Assembly: GCF_025263265.1 (NCBI RefSeq)
Contig: NZ_CP079869.1
Location: forward strand, 3,596,001 to 3,660,000
Source: Mycobacterium sp. SMC-4
Lineage (GTDB): Bacteria; Actinomycetota; Actinomycetes; Mycobacteriales; Mycobacteriaceae
Reading direction: 5' to 3'
Length of the DNA stretch: 64,000 nt
Below, piece after piece: positions 37,764 through 45,780 of this stretch. The notes beneath the pieces are model-generated. The model had not been told where the DNA came from and searched no databases. It saw only the letters and a program-made list of their open reading frames with translations. Within the stretch, counting starts at the first letter, position 1; every line of letters starts with the position of its first letter. Both the position numbers and the translations under genes were made by a program.

Positions 37764-39128
37764 ATGCTCGACGGGAGTCCCTACTCGCTGTCAGACGACC
37801 GGGATGCCGCCTCCGAAATCGTGCGGCTCATCGACATCCAACGCGACCTGTCGCGCAGGCTCACACTAGTCATCACTGAACTACGTAAGGCGAAGCTGTT
37901 CATCGAACAGAAACGAAACATCCGTACGACCGAGGTATACGAAAGCAACGCGTTAGAAGGCGTAGGCACTGACCTGCCAGGAACCTACTCGATTCTGACA
38001 TCGCCTCTAGCCGACGACGCAATTGCCGTCGTGAAGAAGGGAATGCTGCTGTCCAGCTTGACCTCGGAAAGGAAGGTCCTGGACGTTGTCGGTCTAAACG
38101 CCGCTCGCGATCTAGCGCAGCGAATCGCAGAGCGTGCTTCAAGCAGGCTCTTGTCACAGGCCGACATAAGAACGCTGCACTCAATGATCGAGACCGGCAC
38201 TTACGCAGCAGGTGCGTACCGGACAGGTGACGTGGCGATTGAAGGCTCGCGCCACCGTCCACCCGATGCACTTGAAGTGCCCCGCTTGATGTCCGATTTG
38301 GTCGACTGGTGCGAATCGAAGCGCGACTGCATGCCAGCAGTGCTGCACGCCGCAGTAATACACGGATGGCTCACTCACATCCACCCCTTCAACGATGGCA
38401 ACGGACGGACCGCACGCGTTGTCGTGAACATGCTCATGTCGCAGTTGGGTCTTCCGCCCGTAATCGTCCGTCACGGTGCAGACCGCGGAACCTACTTGGA
38501 TGCCCTTGCTTTGAGCGACGACGGTGGTGACATCCTGCCATTCGCAGGCGTGTTTGTCCGCGCACAAAAGCGATTGATGCGTCAGATGGAAAAGCCAGCC
38601 TTTCTACGTCAGATCTTCAACGACGAGGTGAAACGGCGCGGCAATTCGATGTACGAGTTCTGGCTTCGCGTATTTTCAGACTTCATCGAGTCACTCGTCG
38701 CCGGGCTGAGTGTGTACGGGATCCGCGTTGAACAGGTCGGCCAAGTGGATCGCACGTCCTACGAGCTTCTCAGAGAGGGGGATTCAACCGGCAACATGTG
38801 GCTACTGCGCCTTACGAATCAAGAAGGCTGCGAGCTACTGATTTGGCTCGGATACTCGTCATGGCGTACAGCCCGTGCCATACCGGGGCCCAAGCGTGAA
38901 CCGGCGATGTACTTCTCCGTACGAAGCCAACGCGACCGCACCGAGCCGTACCGCCGAACCTCCGAGTCCGAACTCGGAGGACTCGGCGAAGTTGTCATCG
39001 TGCCGGACATTTCATCTCGCGTATATGCCGCCGTACCTGCCTTGAAGAAGGGCGGGATCAGCGATTCGGCTGACTACATAGCGGAGAAGATCGGTCAAGC
39101 ATTCTCCCGTGGAGAGATACCGAAGTAG
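37764..39128 (+). CDS. Class II Fic-domain protein (putative AMP transferase)
   Basis: A 454-residue Fic protein. The catalytic motif HPFNDGNGRTAR is complete at 207-218. An N-terminal inhibitory helix motif SxxxEG occurs at 61-66 (SNALEG, within TTEVYESNALEG), which places it in class II, where the glutamate blocks ATP until relieved. A TGTYAAGAYRTGDVAI segment before the core is the usual Fic flap region. Beyond residue 270 the C-terminal domain is unrecognised. Such enzymes transfer AMP to hydroxyl groups of target proteins. Because the inhibitory helix is internal, no separate antitoxin is required and none is seen. ATG 37764 is the only possible start; its ribosome site is weak. Confidence 0.88.
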   Translation: MLDGSPYSLSDDRDAASEIVRLIDIQRDLSRRLTLVITELRKAKLFIEQKRNIRTTEVYESNALEGVGTDLPGTYSILTSPLADDAIAVVKKGMLLSSLTSERKVLDVVGLNAARDLAQRIAERASSRLLSQADIRTLHSMIETGTYAAGAYRTGDVAIEGSRHRPPDALEVPRLMSDLVDWCESKRDCMPAVLHAAVIHGWLTHIHPFNDGNGRTARVVVNMLMSQLGLPPVIVRHGADRGTYLDALALSDDGGDILPFAGVFVRAQKRLMRQMEKPAFLRQIFNDEVKRRGNSMYEFWLRVFSDFIESLVAGLSVYGIRVEQVGQVDRTSYELLREGDSTGNMWLLRLTNQEGCELLIWLGYSSWRTARAIPGPKREPAMYFSVRSQRDRTEPYRRTSESELGGLGEVVIVPDISSRVYAAVPALKKGGISDSADYIAEKIGQAFSRGEIPK

Positions 39129-39238
39129 CGGTCAATCCCCATTGCCGATTACCGGTACGGACCGATGCCGCCCGCGCTGCCCTCGGCGGTTGGAGTTCTT
39201 AGAGCCGACTCCAACTGCAGCCCCCTTACACTGAGCAC

Positions 39239-39360
39239 TGTCTCAAATCTTTAGATTCGGACACTGGATTGAATCAGCTGCCTAAAGACAGGGAAACCAA
39301 GTTCGCGCTGTCTCAGAATATGCCTCAAAACGTTCGTCTCATATCTTGCGCTTCTGAGAC
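39239..39360. promoter_or_regulatory. Candidate res site / operator of the serine resolvase
   Basis: Immediately upstream of the resolvase. At 39239-39263 a 25-bp inverted repeat has TGTC and GACA ends around AATCTTTAGATT. At 39309-39360 GTCTCAGAA and TTCTGAGAC flank a 33-base centre, with TATG/CATA inside. Paired TGTC/GACA subsites upstream of the recombinase gene are the usual form of resolvase res sites. Confidence 0.55.
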
Positions 39361-39362
39361 TT

Positions 39363-39965
39363 ATGCGACATTCTAACTTCATGACCCCAACCGTTACGGG
39401 AACCCAGCTCGGCTATGCACGAGTCAGCACCGGCCATCAATCGCTGGATCAACAACTCGATGCACTCGCGGCGGCCGGAGTGGACCCGCAGCGCGTCTAC
39501 ACCGACACGTTGTCAGGCACATCGACCCGCGAGCAACGACCGGGGTTAGCCGGACTGCTCGATTACGCCCGCCCCGGCGACACAATCGTGACGGTCGGTA
39601 TCGACAGATTGGGGAGGAATGCAGCCGAGGTCATGACGACCATCCGCGAGCTAGGCGAGCGCAACATCGTCTTGAGATCACTACGCGAGGGAATCGACAC
39701 CTCGAACGCGACCGGTCGCATGGTGGCAGGAGTGCTGGCGAGCCTCGCGGAACTAGAACTCGAACTTGGCCGTGAACGCCGTACGGCCGCGAGAGAGGCC
39801 CGCAAAGCTCGCGGGCAACACATCGGCCGACCGAAGGCTCTTGATGCCTCTAAGGCGGCGCTGGCCGTGCGTATGCATGCCTCTGGCGAATCAGCGACCA
39901 CTATTGCGTCAACGTTAGGAGTTTCTCGTGCAACGGTTTACCGCGTGCTCGCCGAGAGTAGTTAG
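39363..39965 (+). CDS. Serine recombinase (resolvase/invertase family)
   Basis: A 200-residue small serine recombinase. The N-terminal catalytic domain starts GYARVSTGHQSLDQQLDAL with the nucleophile Ser in RVST, then GIDRLGRNAAEV and a long E-helix (MVAGVLASLAELELELGRER). A hinge (GQHIGRPKAL) leads to a C-terminal Hin-type helix-turn-helix (TIASTLGVSRATVYRVLAE). The length is normal and no damage is seen. ATG 39363 or the internal ATG 39381 may start it. No transposase or inverted ends are evident, so it probably resolves element multimers or controls a site nearby. Confidence 0.92.
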   Translation: MRHSNFMTPTVTGTQLGYARVSTGHQSLDQQLDALAAAGVDPQRVYTDTLSGTSTREQRPGLAGLLDYARPGDTIVTVGIDRLGRNAAEVMTTIRELGERNIVLRSLREGIDTSNATGRMVAGVLASLAELELELGRERRTAAREARKARGQHIGRPKALDASKAALAVRMHASGESATTIASTLGVSRATVYRVLAESS

Positions 39966-40253
39966 AGTGCAACGTGTATTGCCCCGCCAGGCCGAACCTT
40001 CTGAACAGTTACATGCAGGGAATACAGAGCCTACGTGAAGGCGCAACGCAGTTGGGTGCTTACAGTGATCGCGACACCAAAGCTACAGATTTATCTCTGA
40101 GGGCTCTGTTGCCTGGGGGGTACCCCTTGAACGGCGATGGCCCGACACCTCCTGCAAATCAACGCTTCTCTCTCCGAGACAGTTCCGTTGACGCTCTCAA
40201 TTTCAAATGGTGCCGATGGTTCTGCCGGGTTGCCATCTTGCAGTCTTGCCTGG

Positions 40254-40815
40254 CTAGGTGTCGGCGGCAAGGCTCACGGTCCAGCCGCCGTTGCCGCTTT
40301 TATTCCGCGTGACGCCGATTCGTTCACCCGCACGGCGGATCTTGTCAGGGCTGTAGCCCTCCAGCTCGCCAAGTTCCACCAGGTCCTTGGACGCTAGTGG
40401 GCCTTCTGCCAGAACGCCCTTCAGCCACTGGTCGATAGCTGCACTCTGTGGCTCCGGCTTAGCTGCCTGTACCTGCGCGGCCAGTATGTCCTGGATAGTT
40501 GCGTTGCTCTCGCCTACGGCCTCCAGACGTGCAACTGTTCCGTCGCTGTCAACTGACTTTTGGAAGTGCTGGACCGGCACCCGTGTAAAACGGTAAGCCA
40601 AACCCTTGCCGCCAAGGTTGCTCTTTTCAGGACCTACCAGCAGTTCCTTGCTGTTGGGATCCTCAAGGGCATACATGGTCCCGCGAGCCACTTGTCGCAG
40701 CGCGCCCGATAGACCGTAGGTATTTCGGATGTCCTGTGACTCTGCACGATTGGTGTGAGCGACGAGAAGAACAGCCGCGCCTGTCTCTGCGGCGTAAGCC
40801 TTCCACGGGGAGACA
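40254..40815 (-). pseudogene. C-terminal part of disrupted RepA/primase-like AAA ATPase
   Basis: The 3' segment of a gene split by the IS21-family insertion. It continues the AAA domain (AAVLLVAHTNRAESQDIRNTYG, resembling the sensor region of RecA/RepA-like helicases) and ends with a helical domain containing GPLASKDLVELGELEGYSPDKIRRAGERIG, typical of actinobacterial AAA_25 replication proteins. Joining it to the 43459-43922 piece after removing the IS and one 6-bp duplicate restores a frame of 342 codons. A GTG at the junction could allow this fragment to be translated alone, but it would lack the Walker A motif. Confidence 0.85.
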
Positions 40816-40821
40816 GCCACG
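40816..40821. repeat. Target-site duplication, left copy
   Basis: GCCACG directly outside the left end of the IS, identical to 43459-43464. Six bases is within the usual range for IS21-family insertions. Confidence 0.9.
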
Positions 40822-40946
40822 TGTCAATGGACATTTGAAAGTGCCCGTGGGCGGACAGGAGAACTGCCCGTAGGTGGCCATTAAGAATTGCCCGGTGGCG
40901 GACACGAATCTGCCCATGAGGGTGTGTTCGCCACCGGCTGGGTCGG

Positions 40947-41726
40947 TCAGGTCAAGGGGTGGACTCCTTTCCCGTGCAGGGCTTGGGCCAGGCGCACGGA
41001 ATCGCCGCTGGTTTGGCATAGGTGCGCGTGGTGCAGCAGCCTGTCCACGGTCGCGGTGGCCAGCGTCTTGGGCATGAGCTCATCGAATCCGCTGGGGTGC
41101 AGGTTCGACGAGATCGCCACCGAGCGGCGTTCGTAGGCCGCCTCCACGATGCGGTAGAGCCCTTCAGCGGCATCCGCGCCGACCGGCAACAGTCCTACGT
41201 CATCGATGACGACCAGCTCAGCACGCACGATCTTGGCCACGGCCTTGCCCAGGGTGTCATCGGCGCGGTGCGCTCGCACCAGCACTCCGATCTGCTCGAG
41301 GGTGAACCACGCCACTGGCATGCCGGCTTCGATGACCTTTTGCCCGAGGGCTTCGAGGAAGAAGGTCTTGCCGGTGCCGGCGGGCCCGCAGACCACCAGG
41401 TTCTCCCGACGCCCGACCCATTCCAGGGTCTGCAGCGCCTGCTGGGTGGGCAACGGGATCGATGACGCCGTCGGGTCCCAGGCGTCGAAGGTCTTGCCGG
41501 TCGGGAAGCCGGCAGCTTTGCGGCGGGAGGCCAGCATGGAGCGGGCCCGGCCGGCGGCTTCCTCGGTCAGCAGGGCTTTGATGACTTCGGTGGGGTCCCA
41601 GCGTTGGGCGCGGGCGGTGGCCAGCACGTCGGCGGCGACGGCTCGGGCGTGCGGCAACCGCAACGCACGCATCAACGACTCCACCTCGGCCGGCAACGGT
41701 GCGGTAGTGATCGTGGTGGTGGTCAT
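40947..41726 (-). CDS. istB: IS21 helper ATPase IstB
   Basis: A 259-residue AAA+ DnaC-like ATPase that assembles on DNA and directs the IstA transposase to target DNA. Walker A is VVCGPAGTGKTFFLEAL, Walker B LVVIDDVGLLP, and a following arginine-bearing YERRSVAISSNLHPSGFDELMP segment fits the family. Start ATG 41726 overlaps the istA TGA, so translation is coupled to the transposase. Confidence 0.95.
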   Translation of the reverse strand: MTTTTITTAPLPAEVESLMRALRLPHARAVAADVLATARAQRWDPTEVIKALLTEEAAGRARSMLASRRKAAGFPTGKTFDAWDPTASSIPLPTQQALQTLEWVGRRENLVVCGPAGTGKTFFLEALGQKVIEAGMPVAWFTLEQIGVLVRAHRADDTLGKAVAKIVRAELVVIDDVGLLPVGADAAEGLYRIVEAAYERRSVAISSNLHPSGFDELMPKTLATATVDRLLHHAHLCQTSGDSVRLAQALHGKGVHPLT

Positions 41727-43240
41727 GCGATGCCCGCCTCGCCGGCATCGATGATGGTGCGGCCGAACAGGTTCCACCCACTGGTGCCTTGCGCCAGCGA
41801 GGTGTGTTCACCGGCGCCACGCCGAGTTAGGTCCAGGCCTTTGGCGGCGAGGATGGAGTCGAGATCACCGGTAGCGAAGCGGCCGTGCACGGCGGCATGC
41901 CCGAGCGCCCAGTCCACATCAGCGCGACCGGCCAACGCCGAGAGCTCGACGGCGTGGGCCATCTTCTGCAGGATGCGTTCGGTGCCGACGGCGGCGGCTT
42001 CTTTGAGCCACACCGCCGCACCCGGCCCGAGTGCGAGGAAGGTCTGCTCACTGACGGTGCGGGCCCGCACCCGGTAATCACCGGGAACCTTGTCGCGGTG
42101 GTCGGGGAAATGGTCATCGTCGATGGCGGGACTGCCGGGGGTGGCGCGGTGGTGTCGGGCCACTTCCACGGGGCCGCCGTCATCGAGAGCGCAGATCACC
42201 ACCTCATCGGTCCCGTCGTGATAGCGGATCCAGACGGTCTGTCCCAATAGTGTTGCCGGCAGCGAGTATTGGCAGTGGTTGAAGGTGACCATCGGGGTGT
42301 TGTCGGGAACCCGGCGGGTCACCCCCAGCGCGGCGGTATGCGGCAGATCGGGGATGGCGTGCAGGGCCGGGCGTTCTGCAGTGAGCATCTCGGCCGGACG
42401 GCGACCCGTGGCGCGGTGGGTCCGGGCGTTGATCTCAGTGGTGAACCCGGCGCACGCCGCCTCGACGTCGGCGAACGAGTCGTACTGGGGCAGTAGGTTG
42501 GTATCGGTGGGCACGATGTCGGCCTTGGCGAGCTTGACCGCGTTTTCCACCCCACCTTTGGAGGCCGGGTCGGCCGGCTCACAGGTCAGCACCGAGATGC
42601 CGTAATAGCGGCCGAAGGTCACCGCGGCCCGGTTGCGGACCGGGACTCCGGCGATGTGTCCGGTCGTGACGGTCTTCTCGTTGTCGGTCAGCAGATAGGT
42701 CGGGGCACCCCCGATAATGCGAAAGATGCGGTCCAGGCCGGCGAACACGCTGGGTGCGGTGCGGTCGCGCAAGGCGATCACCACCCGGTAGCGGCTCCAC
42801 GCCAGCCACGCCACCAGCAGCACGATCTTGCGGCCGGCCACCAGCGGGCCGTCGGCGAAGTCGTACTGCAGCCACAGTCCCGGCTCGGTGATCCACGGCC
42901 GGTGCACGCGCGTATTGCCCAGTCGCCATTGGGCTTTGATCTCGGCCAGCGCTCGGCGGGTGGTGCGGTCGGTACCGGTGTATCCCAGCGCCACCAGCTT
43001 GTCGTGGGCCTTGTCGCCGCGGATCTTGCCCTTCGAATCAGACACCCAGCCCTCCAGCAGATCGCGCCAGTCGTCGATCATCCGGGCCCGCCGGGTCGCC
43101 GGCGGCAGACCAGCGTCGCGGTCCTCGACGGCCTTCTTGACGGTGTGGTGCGAGCACCCACACAGCTCGGCGGCAGCACGGTAGGACCCGGTCAGGTCGT
43201 AGGCATTGAGTATTTCCATGAGTTCTCCGTCAGACTTCAA
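41723..43240 (-). CDS. istA: IS21 transposase IstA
   Basis: A 505-residue DDE transposase. The N-terminal helix-turn-helix contains GSYRAAAELCGCSHHTVKKAV. The catalytic core has WLQYDFADGPL (first Asp), TYLLTDNEKTV (second Asp) and SKGGVENAVKLAKADI (Glu), then an SLPATLLGQTVWIRYHDG beta-barrel region. Start TTG 43240 with AGGAGAG upstream; ATG 43219 is an alternative, but the longer N-terminus matches the usual KSDxE start of this family. Confidence 0.94.
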   Translation of the reverse strand: MKSDGELMEILNAYDLTGSYRAAAELCGCSHHTVKKAVEDRDAGLPPATRRARMIDDWRDLLEGWVSDSKGKIRGDKAHDKLVALGYTGTDRTTRRALAEIKAQWRLGNTRVHRPWITEPGLWLQYDFADGPLVAGRKIVLLVAWLAWSRYRVVIALRDRTAPSVFAGLDRIFRIIGGAPTYLLTDNEKTVTTGHIAGVPVRNRAAVTFGRYYGISVLTCEPADPASKGGVENAVKLAKADIVPTDTNLLPQYDSFADVEAACAGFTTEINARTHRATGRRPAEMLTAERPALHAIPDLPHTAALGVTRRVPDNTPMVTFNHCQYSLPATLLGQTVWIRYHDGTDEVVICALDDGGPVEVARHHRATPGSPAIDDDHFPDHRDKVPGDYRVRARTVSEQTFLALGPGAAVWLKEAAAVGTERILQKMAHAVELSALAGRADVDWALGHAAVHGRFATGDLDSILAAKGLDLTRRGAGEHTSLAQGTSGWNLFGRTIIDAGEAGIA

Positions 43241-43458
43241 AGTAGGTCTCTCCTGGGGTTGTCGGTTCGACTTGGCATCGACATCGAAACCGCAGGAGAG
43301 GCCGCCCCGTCGCTTGGCGCGCCGGAGCGGGATGACGCGGTCTGGGCAGATTCATGGCCGCCAACGGGCACTTTCATGTCCGCCAGTGGGCAGTTCTTAT
43401 TGGCCGCGCATGGGCATTTTCATGTCCGCCTGCGGGCATTTTTTCATGTCCGCCGACA

Positions 43459-43464
43459 GCCACG
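43459..43464. repeat. Target-site duplication, right copy
   Basis: GCCACG directly outside the right end of the IS, identical to 40816-40821. Confidence 0.9.
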
Positions 43465-43922
43465 CGAGCCTTCTGCGGATCCTTGACTTGGAGCCCCCCA
43501 GATACGGTATCGATCCAAGCGTCGACAACGACGAGGCTGGGCGTAATGTCAGTACCGCGTAATGCCCTCATGTGCTCGGGGAATGTGGGCACGCCAGTGC
43601 CGTCTTCATCGGCACATAAGACGTGAACGCGGGCCAGGTCAGCCTGCGCCACCTCCAGTCGGGGGCGGACGGTGTCCTCCCAACCGTCCTCAGTGGCGAC
43701 AAGGATGGTGTCTGCCGCATCACCCGCGATGGTGAAAGGGCCCCATGGCGTGCCCGTCGTAATGGAAGCGATGGCACGAGTAGTCCAGAGGGACTTCCCG
43801 ATTCCCTCGCCCCCGACGAGAAAGTTAACCTTGCCCGCAGCCAAATAACCCGGCGCTAGCCGCCAGGTCACTGGCCTTGAGACTGCCATCTCACACGCTT
43901 TGCGTAGGTGTGGTTCGGCCAC
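43459..43922 (-). pseudogene. N-terminal part of disrupted RepA/primase-like AAA ATPase
   Basis: Starts at GTG 43922 with AGAGGAG upstream. It encodes the RecA-like core: Walker A FLVGGEGIGKSLW (GGEGIGKS at 37-44), an ILVATEDGWEDTVRPRLEV segment and Walker B PSLVVVDAWIDTV. It reads into the IS after DPQKARVAV and is stopped there. The reconstructed protein is 341 residues, the size of AAA_25-type helicase/RepA proteins that follow integrase and excisionase in actinobacterial integrated elements. Loss of this gene suggests the element can no longer replicate itself. Confidence 0.85.
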
Positions 43923-43980
43923 TTCGACTCCTCTGGGCGCTATGGCCCTCCGTTATTGTTTGCTAAGTCCAGCGCAAGGC

Positions 43981-44004
43981 GGCAAGACGGCAAGACGGCA
44001 AGAC
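43981..44004. repeat. Three tandem copies of GGCAAGAC
   Basis: Three exact 8-bp units plus a degenerate fourth before them. They lie just upstream of the RepA-like gene (minus strand), where iterons of a replication origin could be; equally they may be a simple slippage repeat. Confidence 0.6.
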
Positions 44005-44109
44005 GGCAGTTCTACGGACACGGTTTCTGGCCGGCCCTCTGTCACCTTGATTCGCCAGAATGGCCACGTTTGCGGTGAATGACTGTCTCGGCTGACAGTC
44101 GGCGTGTTT

Positions 44110-44304
44110 TCAAGCGCATCCCACCGGGGTTGCCAGTGCCAGAAGGGAATCCCGGTCAATTCGGATCAGTCGCGGCCCGACCCTTACCGCCTTAATTCGC
44201 CCCTGTGAGATGTACCGGCGGATAGTTTTCTCGCTCACGCCCAACCAGTCCGCCCCCTGCTTAATCGACGGCTTGGGCGGAAGTGCGGTGGTGGTTGTGC
44301 TCAT
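44110..44304 (-). CDS. Excisionase-like helix-turn-helix protein
   Basis: A 64-residue protein with a MerR/excisionase-type winged helix: SIKQGADWLGVSEKTIRRYI then GRIKAVRVGPRLIRIDRDSL. Such proteins direct tyrosine integrases toward excision or act as small repressors. It lies between integrase and the RepA-like gene on the same strand, the normal order in actinobacterial integrative elements. Confidence 0.85.
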   Translation of the reverse strand: MSTTTTALPPKPSIKQGADWLGVSEKTIRRYISQGRIKAVRVGPRLIRIDRDSLLALATPVGCA

Positions 44305-44447
44305 GGTTCCCTACTCTAAATCGCTGTCTCACACGATTGCTCGGACGTCAGCACCATATGGTCATCCTGTAATCACAGGTCAGGGGACTTTTCCTACCCG
44401 CGCAGAAAATGGTAGGCAGCCCAGAATGGGAACGGCCGGACTCAGCG

Positions 44448-45596
44448 TTACCGATTCGACTGCGCTGCGGCCAACTCCGACATTGCGTCTGCGATCTTTG
44501 CGTCGCGCTCTTGGGCTGCGATCTGGTAGCGCATTGCCATCCCTGGCGTGGTGTGCCCCAGCCGACTCATCAGCTCTTTGGTCGTCGCACCGGCCTGCGC
44601 GGCCAGCGTCGCTCCGACGTGGCGCAGGTCCTGGATACGCATGTCCCCCTTGCCTACCGCCGCAAACCCGCTTTTTACCGATTTCCTGAACGCTGTCGCA
44701 GACAACCGTTGGCCGCGCGTGGTGGTAAATACAAACGACTCGGGCCCCCTGCCGGTGTGGTTCTGCATATGCTCGCGGAGTTGCTTGGCGACGTGAGGCG
44801 GCACGGTCACGTCGCGGATACCGGCGTCAGTTTTGGGGGGACCCACCTGCAACTTGTTCTCCACGAGGGTTGCGGCTCGCCGGATCCTGAGCACCATGCG
44901 GTCGTCGGCATCGTGCACGTCCTTCCGGCGCAACTCGATCAGTTCCCCGAAGCGCAGGCCGCACCATGCAGCGACTGGCACAGCTGCCCGGTATACCTCC
45001 GGCACTGAGTGGGCGACTTTGTCCACCTCTGCAGGAGTCAACAGCCTCACGTCGCGGGCCTTCGGCGGCTTACCAGCGGTCTTGATCTGGCAGGGGTTCT
45101 CGGTCGCAGCCTTGTCCTCCAGAGCGGTGTTGTAAATCGCCTTGAGAAGCTGGTATGCCTGCGTATTGCTTGTCGGCGTCTCCAGCCTCTTGCCGAGATC
45201 GACCCACCAGGCCCGCACTCGCGCCGGGGTGATTGCCCTCAGGATCTCGTCACCCAGCCCGGGCAGGATCCGGCTATCAAGTAGTCGGTTGTAAAGGGCC
45301 CGCGTCTTGGGTCTGAGGTCCCGGTGCTCCATCCATCTCGCGGCGTAATCGTTGAGAGTGACTCCGGTAAGCGCCCGCAGCTCGGCTCGCGACTTCGGCG
45401 GTGACCACTCTCCCAGCTCTATCAGCTTCCGTTCATTCGCGAGCCAGCCTTCGGCGTCGGTGCGGTTGTCGTAGGTGTGCAGCGCGTAGTAGCGCTTGCC
45501 GTCGCCGTCGTAGATGTAAGACGCTTGAACACGTCCGTTCCGCATGGTGCGCAGGGTGCCGAAACTCCGCCGTCTGGCGGTCTTCTGTGGGGCCAC
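44448..45596 (-). CDS. int: Tyrosine integrase of the tRNA-His element
   Basis: A 382-residue phage-type integrase. The N-terminal arm-binding region (FGTLRTMRNGRVQASYIYDG) and SAM-like core-binding domain (LNDYAARWMEHRDLRPKTRAL) precede the catalytic domain with the first Arg in AAWCGLRFGELIELRR, DLRHVGATLAA (Arg-His), GHTTPGMAMRYQ (His, Tyr). All catalytic residues are present. GTG start at 45596, 130 bp from the right att repeat, as expected for an attP-linked integrase. Confidence 0.95.
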   Translation of the reverse strand: MAPQKTARRRSFGTLRTMRNGRVQASYIYDGDGKRYYALHTYDNRTDAEGWLANERKLIELGEWSPPKSRAELRALTGVTLNDYAARWMEHRDLRPKTRALYNRLLDSRILPGLGDEILRAITPARVRAWWVDLGKRLETPTSNTQAYQLLKAIYNTALEDKAATENPCQIKTAGKPPKARDVRLLTPAEVDKVAHSVPEVYRAAVPVAAWCGLRFGELIELRRKDVHDADDRMVLRIRRAATLVENKLQVGPPKTDAGIRDVTVPPHVAKQLREHMQNHTGRGPESFVFTTTRGQRLSATAFRKSVKSGFAAVGKGDMRIQDLRHVGATLAAQAGATTKELMSRLGHTTPGMAMRYQIAAQERDAKIADAMSELAAAQSNR

Positions 45597-45600
45597 GTTT

Positions 45601-45608
45601 GCAACCTT
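45601..45608. repeat. GCAACCTT, candidate arm-type site
   Basis: Matches the core of the tandem 11-mers at 33802-33823 and lies between the integrase start and the right att repeat. Confidence 0.45.
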
Positions 45609-45663
45609 AGCGCAACGCTAATGTGTCCTTTTGTGTCTCTGAACAGGCATTTCTGTCCCAGCT

Positions 45664-45671
45664 AAGGTTGC
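45664..45671. repeat. AAGGTTGC, inverted candidate arm-type site
   Basis: Exact inverse complement of GCAACCTT. With 45601 and the left tandem pair it makes four copies near the element ends. Confidence 0.45.
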
Positions 45672-45726
45672 GGCATCGACGTCTAGAAATAACTTTTGAA
45701 CTGCTCATTCATGGGATTTTTACCGT

Positions 45727-45773
45727 CAGGTTGTGATCCTGGGGGTCGCGGGTTCAAGTCCCGTCAGCCACCC
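45727..45773. repeat. Attachment-site repeat (attR), tRNA-His 3' fragment
   Basis: Identical 47-bp copy of 33704-33750. No 5' half of a tRNA precedes it, so it is the displaced original end of the host tRNA-His gene. Confidence 0.95.
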
Positions 45774-45780
45774 CGAAACG

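Larger units (their letters stand above)
40822..43458 (-). mobile_element. IS21-family insertion sequence (2637 bp)
   Basis: The ends are TGTCAATGGACATTTGAAAG (left) and, on the other strand, TGTCGGCGGACATGAAAAAA (right), both beginning with the TG expected for IS21. Each end contains several copies of a roughly 22-bp unit of the form GGCGGACATGAAAATGCCC, the multiple terminal repeats of this family. Inside are istA and istB overlapping by four bases. A 6-bp duplication (GCCACG) flanks the element. It lies within a replication-type gene of the larger tRNA-His element. All parts look intact, so it may still be mobile. Confidence 0.95.
33751..45773. mobile_element. Integrative element at tRNA-His (about 12 kb)
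   Basis: Bounded by the 47-bp direct repeat of the tRNA-His 3' end. Next to the right end lie, reading leftward on the minus strand, a tyrosine integrase, an excisionase-like protein and an AAA primase/helicase-like gene (now disrupted). The left half holds cargo: DGQHR-nuclease protein, Dam methyltransferase, Fic protein and a serine resolvase. No capsid, tail, portal or conjugation genes are seen, so it resembles a phage satellite or a small integrated plasmid-like element. Base composition of the left cargo is much AT-richer than the host backbone. A nested IS21-family element (40822-43458) has broken the replication-type gene. Confidence 0.93.

Noticed and set aside
37567..37869. A 100-codon plus-strand frame that could be a Fic antitoxin
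   Set aside because: It overlaps the Fic gene in another phase, has no antitoxin motif, and the Fic protein already carries its own inhibitory SxxxEG motif.
43981..44004. CRISPR array
   Set aside because: The 8-bp units are directly adjacent without spacers, and no cas gene occurs in the window.
45727..45773. Second tRNA-His gene
   Set aside because: Only the 3' part from the anticodon arm is present; it is the att repeat, not a functional tRNA.
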